64,000 bases of DNA from Amphritea balenae. GTDB lineage: Bacteria; Pseudomonadota; Gammaproteobacteria; Pseudomonadales; Balneatricaceae. Shown here piece by piece: positions 17,623-26,784 of this stretch. The notes below the pieces were generated by a model, which was given only the letters and a program-made list of their open reading frames with translations, had not been told where the DNA came from and made no database searches. The stretch spans positions 62,001 to 126,000 of the forward strand of contig NZ_RQXV01000009.1 of the NCBI RefSeq assembly GCF_003858655.1, written 5' to 3'. Numbering within the stretch: position 1 is the first letter of the stretch; the number at the start of each line of letters is the position of its first letter. Both the position numbers and the translations under genes were made by a program.

Positions 17623-18381
17623 TCAGGATTCCTGCAAGTCAGTATGGACAGGGGCGGGATATAGCCCTTGCCATCCCAGTTGTGTAAAAAGCTGATCTAC
17701 CCATGGCGTTACCGGTGCTTCAATGACAATCTGCTCATGGGTAAAGGGGTGTTGAAATTCCAGCTTGCTGGCCATCAGCAACAGTCTCTCAAGTCCAAAC
17801 TCATCGCGGAACAGCGTATTATGGCGACCATCACCATGCTTGGTATCACCTACTAATGGGTGAAAGATATGCTTAAGGTGGCGGCGTATCTGATGTTTCC
17901 GGCCGGTCTTAGGTTTAACCTCTACCAGTGAGTATCGGGCGCTATCATAACGTCCGACGGCAATAGGCAGCTCAACCGTACCTAAGCGACGAAATTCGCT
18001 GACTGCATCTTTAGGGGGTTTATTCGGGTCGGCTCTTTTATCGGCGACTTTATCCAGAATCTCTTTAAGCGGGTGATCAATAACTCCCTCTTCCGGCGTA
18101 TAACCCCGACAGACGCAGTGATAAGTTTTCTTAATCTGACGTTCGGCAAAACACAGGTTAAGCTTATGTGCAGCTTCTGAGGACTTAGCAAAGATAAGTA
18201 CACCGGAAGTGGGGCGATCAAGACGGTGAACGGTATAAGCTTTAATGCCTAACTGTTCCCGAATTAATGCGATCGCATTAGGTGCGCGACGCTCGATTGG
18301 GCTGGGGTGAACCAGTAAGCCTGAAGGCTTATCGATTGCAAAGTAGTGTTCGTCTTCAAACAGAATGTTAATGCTGTACAT
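17623..18381 (-). CDS. truC: tRNA pseudouridine(65) synthase
   Basis: This encodes 252 residues. RluA-type pseudouridine synthase with the catalytic Asp in YTVHRLDRPTSGVLIFAK, the TruC-like opening FEDEHYFAIDKPSGLLVHPS and the closing segments GRKHQIRRHLKHI and GDTKHGDG. The length and sequence match TruC, which modifies U65 of tRNA-Ile and tRNA-Asp, better than RluA, RluC or RluD. It is upstream of the double-thioredoxin gene on the same strand. Confidence 0.88.
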   Translation of the reverse strand: MYSINILFEDEHYFAIDKPSGLLVHPSPIERRAPNAIALIREQLGIKAYTVHRLDRPTSGVLIFAKSSEAAHKLNLCFAERQIKKTYHCVCRGYTPEEGVIDHPLKEILDKVADKRADPNKPPKDAVSEFRRLGTVELPIAVGRYDSARYSLVEVKPKTGRKHQIRRHLKHIFHPLVGDTKHGDGRHNTLFRDEFGLERLLLMASKLEFQHPFTHEQIVIEAPVTPWVDQLFTQLGWQGLYPAPVHTDLQES

Positions 18382-18574
18382 CAGATACTTTTGAAACCAG
18401 ATAAAGAGGAGACGCAGCTTAACACTGTTTATTTTTATTTCCTATGAACCTGAACCAGTATTGCCGGTCCAAGCTCTATCGGGTTGATTTGGGTTGAATT
18501 CCTGAATAAAAGCTATATATATAGTAACAACGAATTTTATTGGCGATTAAAGCCTTATATTTCAGAGGGATAAA

Positions 18575-19255
18575 ATGCGTAATATTGATACTATGACGGT
18601 CCGTTCAGAACCATCAATTCTGGCGACTAACAAGGTGATTCGTAACACCTACATGCTACTGGCCATGACACTGGTGTTCAGTGCCGTTACCGCCGGTATC
18701 TCCATGATCATGAATCCGCCGATGATTCTGGCAATAGGCGCACTTATTGTTGGCATGATCTTATCGTTCGTCATCGCTAAAAAGCAGAACAGTGCTGCTG
18801 CGCTGCCGCTGGTTTTCGCTTTTACCGGACTGTTCGGCTTTGCTCTTGGCCCTATTCTCAATAACTACCTGGCAATGGCCAATGGTGGTCAGATCATTAT
18901 GACTGCGATGGGCATGACGGCTGCAACTTTCCTGGGCCTCTCAGCTTATGTTCTGACCAGTAAGAAAGACTTCAGCTTCATGGGTGGTTTCCTGGCTGCG
19001 GGCATGATGATGGCGCTGGTGGCTATGGTAATACTACTAGTACTGCCATTCTTCGGTATTCATATTCCTGCACTGAACCTGGCGTTTTCTGCTGTTATCG
19101 TTCTGTTGATGTCAGGCTTCATCATTTATGACACCAGCAACATTGTTAACGGTACTTACACTAACTACATCATGGCGACAGTAGGTCTCTATACCAGTAT
19201 CTTTAACCTGTTTATTCACCTGCTAAGCCTGGTGGGTTTCCTGAACGACGACTAA
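18575..19255 (+). CDS. yccA: Bax inhibitor-1/YccA family membrane protein
   Basis: This encodes 226 residues with seven hydrophobic helices and the family pattern (NKVIRNTYMLLAMTLVFSAV near the start; GFIIYDTSN near the sixth helix; polar last helix ending LSLVGFLNDD). In E. coli YccA inhibits the FtsH protease at the membrane. It is followed by a terminator and then tusD; E. coli also keeps yccA next to tusE. Confidence 0.92.
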   Translation: MRNIDTMTVRSEPSILATNKVIRNTYMLLAMTLVFSAVTAGISMIMNPPMILAIGALIVGMILSFVIAKKQNSAAALPLVFAFTGLFGFALGPILNNYLAMANGGQIIMTAMGMTAATFLGLSAYVLTSKKDFSFMGGFLAAGMMMALVAMVILLVLPFFGIHIPALNLAFSAVIVLLMSGFIIYDTSNIVNGTYTNYIMATVGLYTSIFNLFIHLLSLVGFLNDD

Positions 19256-19295
19256 TCACTGAAAGTCATTGTTTCAGATACTGAAAAGCAAACAC

Positions 19296-19334
19296 AAAGC
19301 CCTGCAATCCTGATAAGATTGCAGGGCTTTTTTA
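19296..19334 (+). terminator. Rho-independent terminator after yccA
   Basis: AAAGCCCTGCAATC and GATTGCAGGGCTTTTTT form a 14-bp stem with loop CTGATAA and a T-run. It separates yccA from the tus operon. Confidence 0.93.
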
Positions 19335-19355
19335 GTTATATAGAATCAATATATT

Positions 19356-19748
19356 ATGATCTTTTCTATCGTAATTACCGGCGCTCCCTACAGCTCGCAA
19401 GCCTCTGACAGCGCCCTGCGTTATTGCCAAAGCCTTTTGAACCTGGGCCATAGCATTCACCGGGTATTTTTTTACGCCGATGGAGTGCACAGTGGCTCAT
19501 CATTGGCCGCCCCCCCACAGGATGAATCAAACATTCCAGCTCAGTGGGCTGAACTGGCAAAAAATCATGAACTGGATCTGGTGGTGTGTATAGCGGCAGC
19601 TGTGCGTCGTGGCATTATCGATGCGGATGAAGCCCGCCGTTATGAAAAGTCCGCTGACAACCTGGCTCAACCATTTGCGTTGTCTGGCTTAGGTCAGCTG
19701 GTGGAAGCGGGTATCGTTTCTGATCGTATAGTTACTTTTGGAGCCTGA
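19356..19748 (+). CDS. tusD: Sulfurtransferase complex subunit TusD
   Basis: This encodes 130 residues of the DsrE-like fold. TusD accepts persulfide sulfur from TusA and passes it to TusE for 2-thiouridine synthesis on tRNA. The active Cys is in DLVVCIAAAVRRG; the opening IVITGAPYSSQASDSALRYC and FFYADGVHSGS are typical. Its stop overlaps the tusC start by one base (TGATG). Confidence 0.93.
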   Translation: MIFSIVITGAPYSSQASDSALRYCQSLLNLGHSIHRVFFYADGVHSGSSLAAPPQDESNIPAQWAELAKNHELDLVVCIAAAVRRGIIDADEARRYEKSADNLAQPFALSGLGQLVEAGIVSDRIVTFGA

Positions 19749-20119
19749 TGATGAGTGAAAACAAGAAGTCATTCCTGATCATCAACCGTAAAGCCCCTTA
19801 TGGTAGTAGTGCCGCTCGGGATGCTTTAGATGTTGCCCTGACTATCTCTGTATTTGAGCAGCCATTGAGCTTACTCTTTCTGGATGATGCTGTGCTTCAG
19901 TTACTGCCATCACACAAGCCTGACCAGATCGGCCAGAAAAATCTGTCGGCTAATCTGGCGATGCTGGAGATGTACGATATTGATCAGCTGTATGTCAGCA
20001 GGACTTCGCTTGAACAACGAGGTATTAACCCCGATACAATTCAACTGAAAATTAAGCCATTAACTGAGCCTGAAATAGCCCTGTTAATTAAGCAGCACGA
20101 CCAGGTACTGAGTTTCTGA
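19748..20119 (+). CDS. tusC: Sulfurtransferase complex subunit TusC
   Basis: This encodes 123 residues, a DsrF-like subunit of the TusBCD hexamer. The motif FLIINRKAPYGSSAARDALD near the start is the family signature. Translation is coupled to tusD, and the ATG at 19751 is an alternative start. It is not itself expected to carry sulfur. Confidence 0.92.
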   Translation: MMSENKKSFLIINRKAPYGSSAARDALDVALTISVFEQPLSLLFLDDAVLQLLPSHKPDQIGQKNLSANLAMLEMYDIDQLYVSRTSLEQRGINPDTIQLKIKPLTEPEIALLIKQHDQVLSF

Positions 20120-20121
20120 TT

Positions 20122-20415
20122 ATGACTTTACACACCATAAACAAAACACCGGCTGAAAGCGGTGCATTAAAGGACTGTCTTAGCGCCCTGAGTGAAGGTG
20201 ATGCGCTGATTCTTATTGAGAATGCTGTTTATGCTGCGATGCCGGCTTATGCAGAACTATTTACCCGCCTGCCCGGCTCTGTTCAGGGTTACCTGCTTGA
20301 TGCTGATGCCCAGGCCCGTGGATTACAGGATCTCAACCCCGACTTCAGAGTTATCGATTACGATGGCTTTGTTGAACTGAGCTGTCGTTACCAGAAAGTG
20401 GTGAGTTGGTTCTGA
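20122..20415 (+). CDS. tusB: Sulfurtransferase complex subunit TusB
   Basis: This encodes 97 residues, a DsrH-like subunit. It has the family pattern LHTINKTP, GDALILIENAVYA and YLLDADAQARGL, ending in VSWF. It lies two bases after tusC and one base before tusE, within one operon. Confidence 0.9.
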   Translation: MTLHTINKTPAESGALKDCLSALSEGDALILIENAVYAAMPAYAELFTRLPGSVQGYLLDADAQARGLQDLNPDFRVIDYDGFVELSCRYQKVVSWF

Positions 20416-20416
20416 T

Positions 20417-20752
20417 ATGGATGTAATTATTATTGATGGCCAGACTGTTGAACAGGACCCGGAAGGTTATCTCAGAAAACTGACAGACTGGCAGCCTGTT
20501 GTCGCGGAACACCTCGCCCGGCAGGAAGGGATTGAGTTGAGTGAAGCGCACTGGGAGATATTGAACCTGTTGCGGGATTTCTATCAAGAATATGAGATGT
20601 CCCCCGCCATGCGTCCTCTGGTTAAAGCTGTAGCCGCTAAACTGGGGCCGGATAAAGGTAAGAGCATCTATCTGATGTCCCTGTTCCCGGGCAGCCCACC
20701 CAAACTTGCCAGTAAAATAGCCGGCCTGCCAAAACCTACTAATTGTCTTTGA
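20417..20752 (+). CDS. tusE: Sulfurtransferase TusE
   Basis: This encodes 111 residues, DsrC-like. TusE takes sulfur from TusD and hands it to MnmA for tRNA thiolation. The single conserved Cys is the penultimate residue (LPKPTNCL). The second Cys found in dissimilatory DsrC, 11 residues upstream, is Ser here, which supports TusE and not a sulfite-reduction DsrC. DFYQEYEMSPAMRPLVK is the family core. Confidence 0.93.
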   Translation: MDVIIIDGQTVEQDPEGYLRKLTDWQPVVAEHLARQEGIELSEAHWEILNLLRDFYQEYEMSPAMRPLVKAVAAKLGPDKGKSIYLMSLFPGSPPKLASKIAGLPKPTNCL

Positions 20753-20776
20753 AGATATCAAATTAAAGGTATTGAT

Positions 20777-21700
20777 ATGAAGATTGCTTTTCTCGGTATC
20801 GGCCTGATGGGTAAACCTATGGCGATCAATCTGCTACAGGCAGGATTTGACGTTATCGCATGGAACCGCACTGCTGCAAAAGCTCAAGCCCTGAAAGCAG
20901 CAGGTGCGCAAACTGCAGCGACAACTCAACAGGCGATCAGTCAGGCAGATATTATCATCACTATGCTTGAAAACGGTCCAATCGTTGACGAGGTCCTGTT
21001 TCAACAGACTGACAGCAGTTCTTTTAAGCCCGGCAGCATTGTGATTGATATGAGTTCAATTCCTCCAGACATGGCCAAACAACACGGTCAACGCTTTAAG
21101 GATCTTTCGGTTGGCTATCTTGACGCGCCGGTATCCGGAGGCACAGTGGGCGCAGAACAGGCCTCTCTGTCAATAATGGCGGGCGGAGACAGGGCTGATT
21201 TCGACCGATGCCAGACGATCTTCAATGCAATGGGAAAATCGACCTACATCGGTCCAACAGGGGCTGGCCAATTGGCAAAATGCGCTAACCAGGCGATCGT
21301 TGGTATTACTATCGGTGCGGTTTCTGAAGCGTTGTTACTAGCCGCTGAAGGCGGCGCCGATCCTGTTGCGGTCAGAGAAGCATTAATGGGCGGCTTTGCC
21401 AGCAGCCGAATTCTGGATCTGCATGGCCAGCGTATGATTGACCGTCAATTCAATCCTGGCGCTACCTCAAGAGTTCAGCTGAAGGATCTGCGCACGATTC
21501 TGGACACTGCAAGCAATCAGAACCTGACACTACCATTAGCCCAGTGTACTTATGAGCAATATCAGGAGCTGGTCAATAAGGGCTATGAAGAGGTCGATCA
21601 TAGCGGCCTGCTGCTTCAGCTGGAAATGCTCAACAATGATAAACGCCTGAATGATAAGGCTACCAGTTGCCCTTATCCCGATTTTGATGGCCCGAACTAA
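20777..21700 (+). CDS. 2-hydroxy-3-oxopropionate (tartronate semialdehyde) reductase-like enzyme
   Basis: This encodes 307 residues of the beta-hydroxyacid dehydrogenase family. Seen are IGLMGKPMAINL, the NADP-type Arg in WNRTAAKAQ, YLDAPVSGGTVGAEQ and the catalytic Lys in GQLAKCANQAIVG. It is followed 19 bases later by a hydroxypyruvate isomerase gene, the classical partner: Hyi makes tartronate semialdehyde and this enzyme reduces it to glycerate (established for Glx/Gar proteins). The C-terminus is about 10 residues longer than usual. The assignment rests on the neighbour. Confidence 0.85.
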   Translation: MKIAFLGIGLMGKPMAINLLQAGFDVIAWNRTAAKAQALKAAGAQTAATTQQAISQADIIITMLENGPIVDEVLFQQTDSSSFKPGSIVIDMSSIPPDMAKQHGQRFKDLSVGYLDAPVSGGTVGAEQASLSIMAGGDRADFDRCQTIFNAMGKSTYIGPTGAGQLAKCANQAIVGITIGAVSEALLLAAEGGADPVAVREALMGGFASSRILDLHGQRMIDRQFNPGATSRVQLKDLRTILDTASNQNLTLPLAQCTYEQYQELVNKGYEEVDHSGLLLQLEMLNNDKRLNDKATSCPYPDFDGPN

Positions 21701-21719
21701 GATTTAACGAGTAAGAATA

Positions 21720-22505
21720 ATGCCTGATTTTGCAGTCAATCTAAGCATGCTGTTTACCGAGTTACCGTTCGTCGAGCGCTTTTCTGCAGCGGCCGCCGCG
21801 GGCTTTAAAAAGGTAGAAGTACAGTTTCCCTATGAGTTACCTATTGAGCAGATCAGTGCTGAACTTGAGAAAAATTGTCAGCAGCTGGTACTGCTCAATG
21901 CCCCTGCCGGAAATTGGGCCGGTGGCGAACGTGGTATCGCCTGCCATCCTGACAGAAGCGAAGAGTTTCGCCAGGGACTAGATCGGGCTATTTGTTATGC
22001 AGCTGGCCTTAAGTGCAAACAAATCAATATCTTATCCGGCATATCTCCGGTTAATTATAGCCATGAAGAAATAGAACCAACATTTATTAATAACCTCAGA
22101 TACGCAGCCGAAAAGCTCGAGTCTGCAGGCATTCAGTTGTTAGCTGAGGCGATCAATACTCAGGATATCCCTGGCTTCTTTCTCAACAATAGTCAGCAGG
22201 CATTTATTCTGTTTGACCAGGTAGGCCACCCCAATCTGAAGCTGCAGTACGATATTTACCATATGCAGATTATGGAAGGAAACCTGATTACGACATTGCA
22301 AAACAACCTTGACCGAATAGGTCATATTCAGTTTGCCGATGTACCCGGACGGCATGAGCCTCAAACTGGGGAGTTAAACTTCAGCAACATCTTTCAAGCT
22401 TTGGACGATATGGGATATTCTGGCCTAACAAGCCTTGAGTACACTCCTGCAAGCTCATCACTGGAGAGTCTCAACTGGATGAAACACAGAGAATCAGACG
22501 GGTAA
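21720..22505 (+). CDS. hyi: Hydroxypyruvate isomerase-like TIM barrel
   Basis: This encodes 261 residues, xylose-isomerase-like. The pattern NLSMLFTELPFVERFSAAAA, then VEVQFPY, LLAEAINTQDIPGFFL and LQYDIYHMQIMEGN are characteristic of Hyi, with metal-binding Glu and Asp in LAEAIN and YDIYH and the last Glu in SLEYTP. It interconverts hydroxypyruvate and tartronate semialdehyde. It lies between the reductase and a CheW-like gene with short spacing, so the three may share a transcript. Confidence 0.88.
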   Translation: MPDFAVNLSMLFTELPFVERFSAAAAAGFKKVEVQFPYELPIEQISAELEKNCQQLVLLNAPAGNWAGGERGIACHPDRSEEFRQGLDRAICYAAGLKCKQINILSGISPVNYSHEEIEPTFINNLRYAAEKLESAGIQLLAEAINTQDIPGFFLNNSQQAFILFDQVGHPNLKLQYDIYHMQIMEGNLITTLQNNLDRIGHIQFADVPGRHEPQTGELNFSNIFQALDDMGYSGLTSLEYTPASSSLESLNWMKHRESDG

Positions 22506-22509
22506 ACGA

Positions 22510-23061
22510 ATGAGCCTTGAAGCAGCAGCACAACAACTTCAGCAAATTCAGGCTGAGCTTAAATCCGAAAGTATTGCCGGAGTAAAGCAAAACAATGATA
22601 GCCAGGAGATTTTCCGTCAGTGGGCGACGTTTTCTATCGCGGATGAGCAGTATGCTATCGATGTAATGCAGGTAAAAGAAGTACTTCGTTTTACCGATAT
22701 CACCCCGGTACCTGGTGCACCTGATGGTGTACTCGGCATCATTAACCTTCGTGGTAATGTCGTTACTGTTATCAGCTCACGCAGTTTGTTTGGTATGCAA
22801 TCCAGTGAGATCGATAACAACACCCGCATTGTGGTTGTAGAGTTCGACGAACAGGAAACCATCGGCATCCTGGTTGATGGTGTATCTGAAGTGCTAACCC
22901 TGCCTGAAAGTGAAACAGACCGCGCGCCAGGCGTTATGCGAGATGATGTGACCAAGCAGTTCGTACAGGGTGTGTGCTACCGTGAAGAGCAGCTAATCAT
23001 CCTTCTGGATCTTGAAAAGATGCTAACCCGCTTTAAATTAGTCGAAGATGAAAGCAATTAA
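22510..23061 (+). CDS. CheW-like chemotaxis coupling protein
   Basis: This encodes 183 residues. A 35-residue helical N-terminus is followed by a CheW domain: FSIADEQYAIDVMQVKEVLR, the VPGAPDGVLGIINLRGNVVT core and ILVDGVSEVLTLPES. CheW bridges receptors and the CheA kinase. No other chemotaxis gene is nearby. It starts 4 bases after hyi, an unusual place for a cheW, and may couple a signalling complex encoded elsewhere. Confidence 0.88.
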   Translation: MSLEAAAQQLQQIQAELKSESIAGVKQNNDSQEIFRQWATFSIADEQYAIDVMQVKEVLRFTDITPVPGAPDGVLGIINLRGNVVTVISSRSLFGMQSSEIDNNTRIVVVEFDEQETIGILVDGVSEVLTLPESETDRAPGVMRDDVTKQFVQGVCYREEQLIILLDLEKMLTRFKLVEDESN

Positions 23062-23109
23062 ACAAACACTCGGTTTTCAGCCTACTGTTTAGCCCTGCCC
23101 GCTTCTGCT

Positions 23110-23517
23110 TTAGCCACCCAAATGGCACACAATGCGACGCTGTTGTTTTGCGTGCCGATGCTCCCAACAAAACACACCTTGCCAGGTTCCTAATGCCAGC
23201 CGCCCATCGATAACCGGAATGGACAGCGTTGTCGATGTGAGTGCCGCTTTGATATGCGCTGGCATATCATCAGCTCCTTCCAATGTGTGGGTATACAGAG
23301 GATCACCTTCGACAACAAGGCGATTTAACCAGCGTTCCAGATCATACTGAGCGCTAGGATCGGCATTCTCCTGGATCGTCATACTTGCACTGGTATGTTG
23401 AATCAACAGGCTACACAGCCCCTCTGACAAGCCGCTGCGGGATACCAGGTGCTGCAGTTCAGTGGTGAATTCATATAACCCCTGCCCGCGGGTATTAACT
23501 TTAATTATTTCAATCAT
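23110..23517 (-). CDS. yjbQ: YjbQ family (UPF0047) protein
   Basis: This encodes 135 residues, the family length. The signature LLIQHTSASMTIQENADP, then LEGADDMPAHIKAAL and the closing LALGTWQGVFCWEHR are clear. E. coli YjbQ has weak thiamine phosphate synthase activity. The true role is not established. It is convergent with the CheW-like gene. Confidence 0.92.
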   Translation of the reverse strand: MIEIIKVNTRGQGLYEFTTELQHLVSRSGLSEGLCSLLIQHTSASMTIQENADPSAQYDLERWLNRLVVEGDPLYTHTLEGADDMPAHIKAALTSTTLSIPVIDGRLALGTWQGVFCWEHRHAKQQRRIVCHLGG

Positions 23518-23714
23518 GGCGATAGACCGCTGGTAAAGATGTAGGGAAGTAGCTCAGCGTAATGTTTAAAAAAACTGCCAGTGATTATTGACTGTACGAT
23601 TGCTAACGGCAATGTTTTCTATCATTGTGACAGACCGCAACGGGATACAAAACACCGATGATTCAGTGTAAATTAATTCAATCTCTGGTTTTGGGTATTG
23701 GCTGCCATAATCAT

Positions 23715-23750
23715 AAAAAAGCCCCGCTCAAATTTACCTTTGGCGGGGCT
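23715..23750 (-). terminator. Rho-independent terminator of mdh
   Basis: On the minus strand AGCCCCGC and GCGGGGCT form an 8-bp stem with a 15-base loop, followed by TTTTTTAT. It begins 20 bases after the mdh stop. Confidence 0.88.
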
Positions 23751-23770
23751 GATTGACAGGCTATTAACCT

Positions 23771-24871
23771 TTAGAGTACCCGATTGTTACTCATAAACTT
23801 ACTTTCCTGGCTAGGGCCGGTTCCATCAGCGTACAAGGTTACGCCAGATTTCAGACAGATAGACAGATTCGTATGGGATTCTTCGGTTTCTTCAGGCAGT
23901 AGTGATTCAACTACGCCCTTCTCTTCCAGCAGTTCAAGCTCTGTTGCAGTCAGTTTTTGGCGACTAAACTCACCAACATCCAGACCCTGTACAATCTGGT
24001 ACCGACCATAGTTACAACGTACCGGGAATGAGAAGAAGATCCCTTTCTGGATGCCATAGCTACCGTCGCTCAGAATGCCCATACTGACTATTTCGCCAGG
24101 CTCAGTACCCAGGCACCAGTTATTCATCTGATCAACGATCGCCTGAGCGGCAGAGGCTGCGCTGGACAGTCCACGTGCATTGATGATCTCACTACCGCGC
24201 TGCTGAACCCGTGGAATAAATTCATCACGATACCAGCTGGTATCGATCTGCCCCATCGCAGGCTGACCAAAAACAGTGGCATGGTGCAGGTCAGGATACT
24301 GAGTAGGAGAATGATTACCCCAGATAACAATATTCTTAATGTCTCGGGCTGTAACGCCGCATTGGCTGGCCAGCATACCTTTAGCCCGGTTATGATCCAG
24401 ACGGGTCAGGCACGTGAACTGAGAAGGACTCAGATCAGGTGCATTACGACTGGCTATCAGCGCATTGGTATTAGCCGGGTTACCGGTTACCAGTACTTTA
24501 ACGTCGCGGTTGGCGAAATCATTTAGCGCCTTACCCTGCCGAGAGAAAATTTCCGCATTAACTTCCATCAGATCCCGACGTTCCATGCCAGGGCCTCGTG
24601 GGCGTGCACCTACTAATAATGCGTAGTGGCAGTTAGAAAAGCCTTCCTCAACATTATCATGAAGCGTAATAGTGTGTAGCAAAGGATAAGCGCAATCTTC
24701 AAGCTCCATGGCCACTCCGCGAAGAGCATTCATGGCATCTGGAATCTCAATCAGCTGTAGAATAACAGGCTGATCTTTCCCCATCATTTCACCTGCGGCG
24801 ATTTTAAAAAGCAGATTGTAACTTATTGCACCTGCAGCACCCGTAACAGCAATTCGAACTGGCCTTCTCAT
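23771..24871 (-). CDS. mdh: Malate dehydrogenase with a C-terminal extension
   Basis: This encodes 366 residues. It is a TCA-cycle NAD-malate dehydrogenase of the cytosolic type: [20 protein letters not shown], substrate Arg in [37 protein letters not shown] and the catalytic His in [12 protein letters not shown]. Relatives end near residue 325-330 (here at ...[10 protein letters not shown]). About 41 more residues follow (starting [10 protein letters not shown], ending FMSNNRVL) with no frameshift sign before the terminator. It is monocistronic. Confidence 0.95.
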   Translation of the reverse strand: MRRPVRIAVTGAAGAISYNLLFKIAAGEMMGKDQPVILQLIEIPDAMNALRGVAMELEDCAYPLLHTITLHDNVEEGFSNCHYALLVGARPRGPGMERRDLMEVNAEIFSRQGKALNDFANRDVKVLVTGNPANTNALIASRNAPDLSPSQFTCLTRLDHNRAKGMLASQCGVTARDIKNIVIWGNHSPTQYPDLHHATVFGQPAMGQIDTSWYRDEFIPRVQQRGSEIINARGLSSAASAAQAIVDQMNNWCLGTEPGEIVSMGILSDGSYGIQKGIFFSFPVRCNYGRYQIVQGLDVGEFSRQKLTATELELLEEKGVVESLLPEETEESHTNLSICLKSGVTLYADGTGPSQESKFMSNNRVL

Positions 24872-25081
24872 TATTATTACCTTTAGTTATATACGCACTT
24901 ATACTTATAATCATACAAAAGTATAAAGCAACAAAATAACAATGTAACTAGGTCCTTTGACGGAATTGTTACCACACTTTGGTATTTAGTATGAATATGT
25001 CGTTATCAGACTATTAAAAGCGATGAACATCTGACAATCAGTAAACTTTCTCTTGCGGGATTGAAGATCCCGCAAATAAGC

Positions 25082-25984
25082 TTAAAAAGACCGGGCACTG
25101 TTACTACGCAGAAAAACCTTGTCAGGAGCGTGAATGGCTTTGTGCAGTTGCTGCAACATTGAATCAAGATCACGGTTCAAAACACCCTTAAGTACCAGGT
25201 AGTTAGAAGCATGGTCACTCCGGAAAATAGTTTTTTCCAGTTGGAGATTAGACAGGAATAGCTCCATCTCCTGAAATAGCTGAATCTGATTCAGTGGCGT
25301 GAAATCCCCCCCATACCCTTCTACCAGGCGCTCAGAGCCATTACGAAAGAACAGAACCAGTGTAGCCAGATATTCTGGCTGTACTTCATTTATCAGGCGC
25401 GCCGAATTAAGAGCGTGCTGCTTGCTGAAGCGGGTACCGCCTATGCCATTAATCAACATGACCGAAGTTTTAATACCGGCCTGACGGGCTTTTAACAGGG
25501 CATCCCGCGTTGATTCATAGGTCTCACCTTTATTAATACACTTCAAAACCTCATCATCACCGCTCTCAGCGCCTACATATATGAGACTCAGACCTAATGA
25601 ATGCAACTCCTGCAGTTGCTCAACGGTCTTATTCTGAAGATTTGAAGGAAGCGCATAAGCTGATACCCGGGTTACCGAAGGCAGATACTGCCGGATCGCT
25701 TCAAGAATAGCTTTAAGACGCTTAAACGAGAGCACCATGGCATCACCGTCACCCAGGAATACCCGGCGAACACCATTAAGCTGCTCACTGCAGCGAATGA
25801 TTTCCTGTAAAACCTGATCCTGCTGTTTAGGCTTAAATTTTTTCTGCGGATCGGTATACATCTCGCAATAGGTACAGTAATTCCTGCTACAACCATTGGT
25901 TACCTGCAGAATCAGAGAGTTCGCTTCGCTGGGTGGGCGATAAACCGGTTCAATGTAGTCTACTGGCGGGTATTGATAATGCAT
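25082..25984 (-). CDS. Radical SAM protein
   Basis: This encodes 300 residues. The iron-sulfur motif is NGCSRNYCTYCEMY, a C-x4-C-x2-C arrangement as in a subgroup of radical SAM enzymes of unknown role, followed by FLGDGDAMVLSFKRL and YVGAESGDDEVLKCINKG, the SAM-binding and barrel motifs. No B12-binding or auxiliary cluster domain is visible. It follows tatD by one base. The substrate is unknown. Confidence 0.88.
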   Translation of the reverse strand: MHYQYPPVDYIEPVYRPPSEANSLILQVTNGCSRNYCTYCEMYTDPQKKFKPKQQDQVLQEIIRCSEQLNGVRRVFLGDGDAMVLSFKRLKAILEAIRQYLPSVTRVSAYALPSNLQNKTVEQLQELHSLGLSLIYVGAESGDDEVLKCINKGETYESTRDALLKARQAGIKTSVMLINGIGGTRFSKQHALNSARLINEVQPEYLATLVLFFRNGSERLVEGYGGDFTPLNQIQLFQEMELFLSNLQLEKTIFRSDHASNYLVLKGVLNRDLDSMLQQLHKAIHAPDKVFLRSNSARSF

Positions 25985-25985
25985 T

Positions 25986-26765
25986 TTATATTACCGCTTT
26001 ATTAAATAGGCGATCAAAGTTAGCACTGGTCACTTCAGCGACCTGCTCAACGCTAACCCCTTTGATATCGGCTACACACTGGGCCACTTCGACTACATAT
26101 TGCGGCTCATTGGGCTTACCCCGGTAAGGTACCGGGGTTAGATAAGGCGCATCGGTTTCAATTAGCAGGTTTTCAAGTGGAACCTGTCTGACAACTTCAC
26201 GTAGCTCTGCAGCATTACGAAACGTAATGATACCGGAAAAAGAGATCATGTAATTGAGATCCAGTGCTTGCTTAGCCATCTCCCAGGTTTCAGTAAAGCA
26301 GTGTAAAACACCACCGACATCAGTATCAGCATGTTGCTTTAATATCCGGATAGTATCTTCACGGGCATCCCGGGTATGAACGATAACCGGCAGACCTGAC
26401 TGCGCCGACGCCTGGAGGTGGTGAATAAAGCTGTCCTGTTGCGCAGCAATAGTCTCTTTTTGATAAAAGTAATCGAGACCTGTTTCTCCCAGTGCTACCA
26501 CTTTCGGGGCTTTTGCCAGTGCTAACAGTTCAGATACCTCAGGCACGCCCTGATCAACATGTAGCGGATGAACGCCTACCGAAGCAAATACATTAGGGTA
26601 GTTCTCAATACTACGAAACATCGTTGGTAGCTGTTGCAGATCTATCGCAACACATAGCATACGGGATACGTTTCGTTCTGCAGCGGCATCAAGCACGGGT
26701 TGTAACTGGTTATTACGGGTAGACAGGTCCAGCCTGTCCAGGTGACAGTGAGAATCAACAAACAT
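25986..26765 (-). CDS. tatD: TatD family metal-dependent hydrolase
   Basis: This encodes 259 residues. Metal ligands are visible as FVDSHCHLDRLDLS, ALGETGLDYFYQ, VIVHTRDAREDT, GGVLHCFT and LIETDAPYLTP. TatD proteins act as DNA 3'-exonucleases or deoxyribonuclease-like enzymes. By position after holB and pilZ this is the YcfH paralogue. It forms a run with pilZ upstream and the radical SAM gene downstream. Confidence 0.93.
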   Translation of the reverse strand: MFVDSHCHLDRLDLSTRNNQLQPVLDAAAERNVSRMLCVAIDLQQLPTMFRSIENYPNVFASVGVHPLHVDQGVPEVSELLALAKAPKVVALGETGLDYFYQKETIAAQQDSFIHHLQASAQSGLPVIVHTRDAREDTIRILKQHADTDVGGVLHCFTETWEMAKQALDLNYMISFSGIITFRNAAELREVVRQVPLENLLIETDAPYLTPVPYRGKPNEPQYVVEVAQCVADIKGVSVEQVAEVTSANFDRLFNKAVI

Positions 26766-26784
26766 CTGAGGAGGTAACTCTGAA

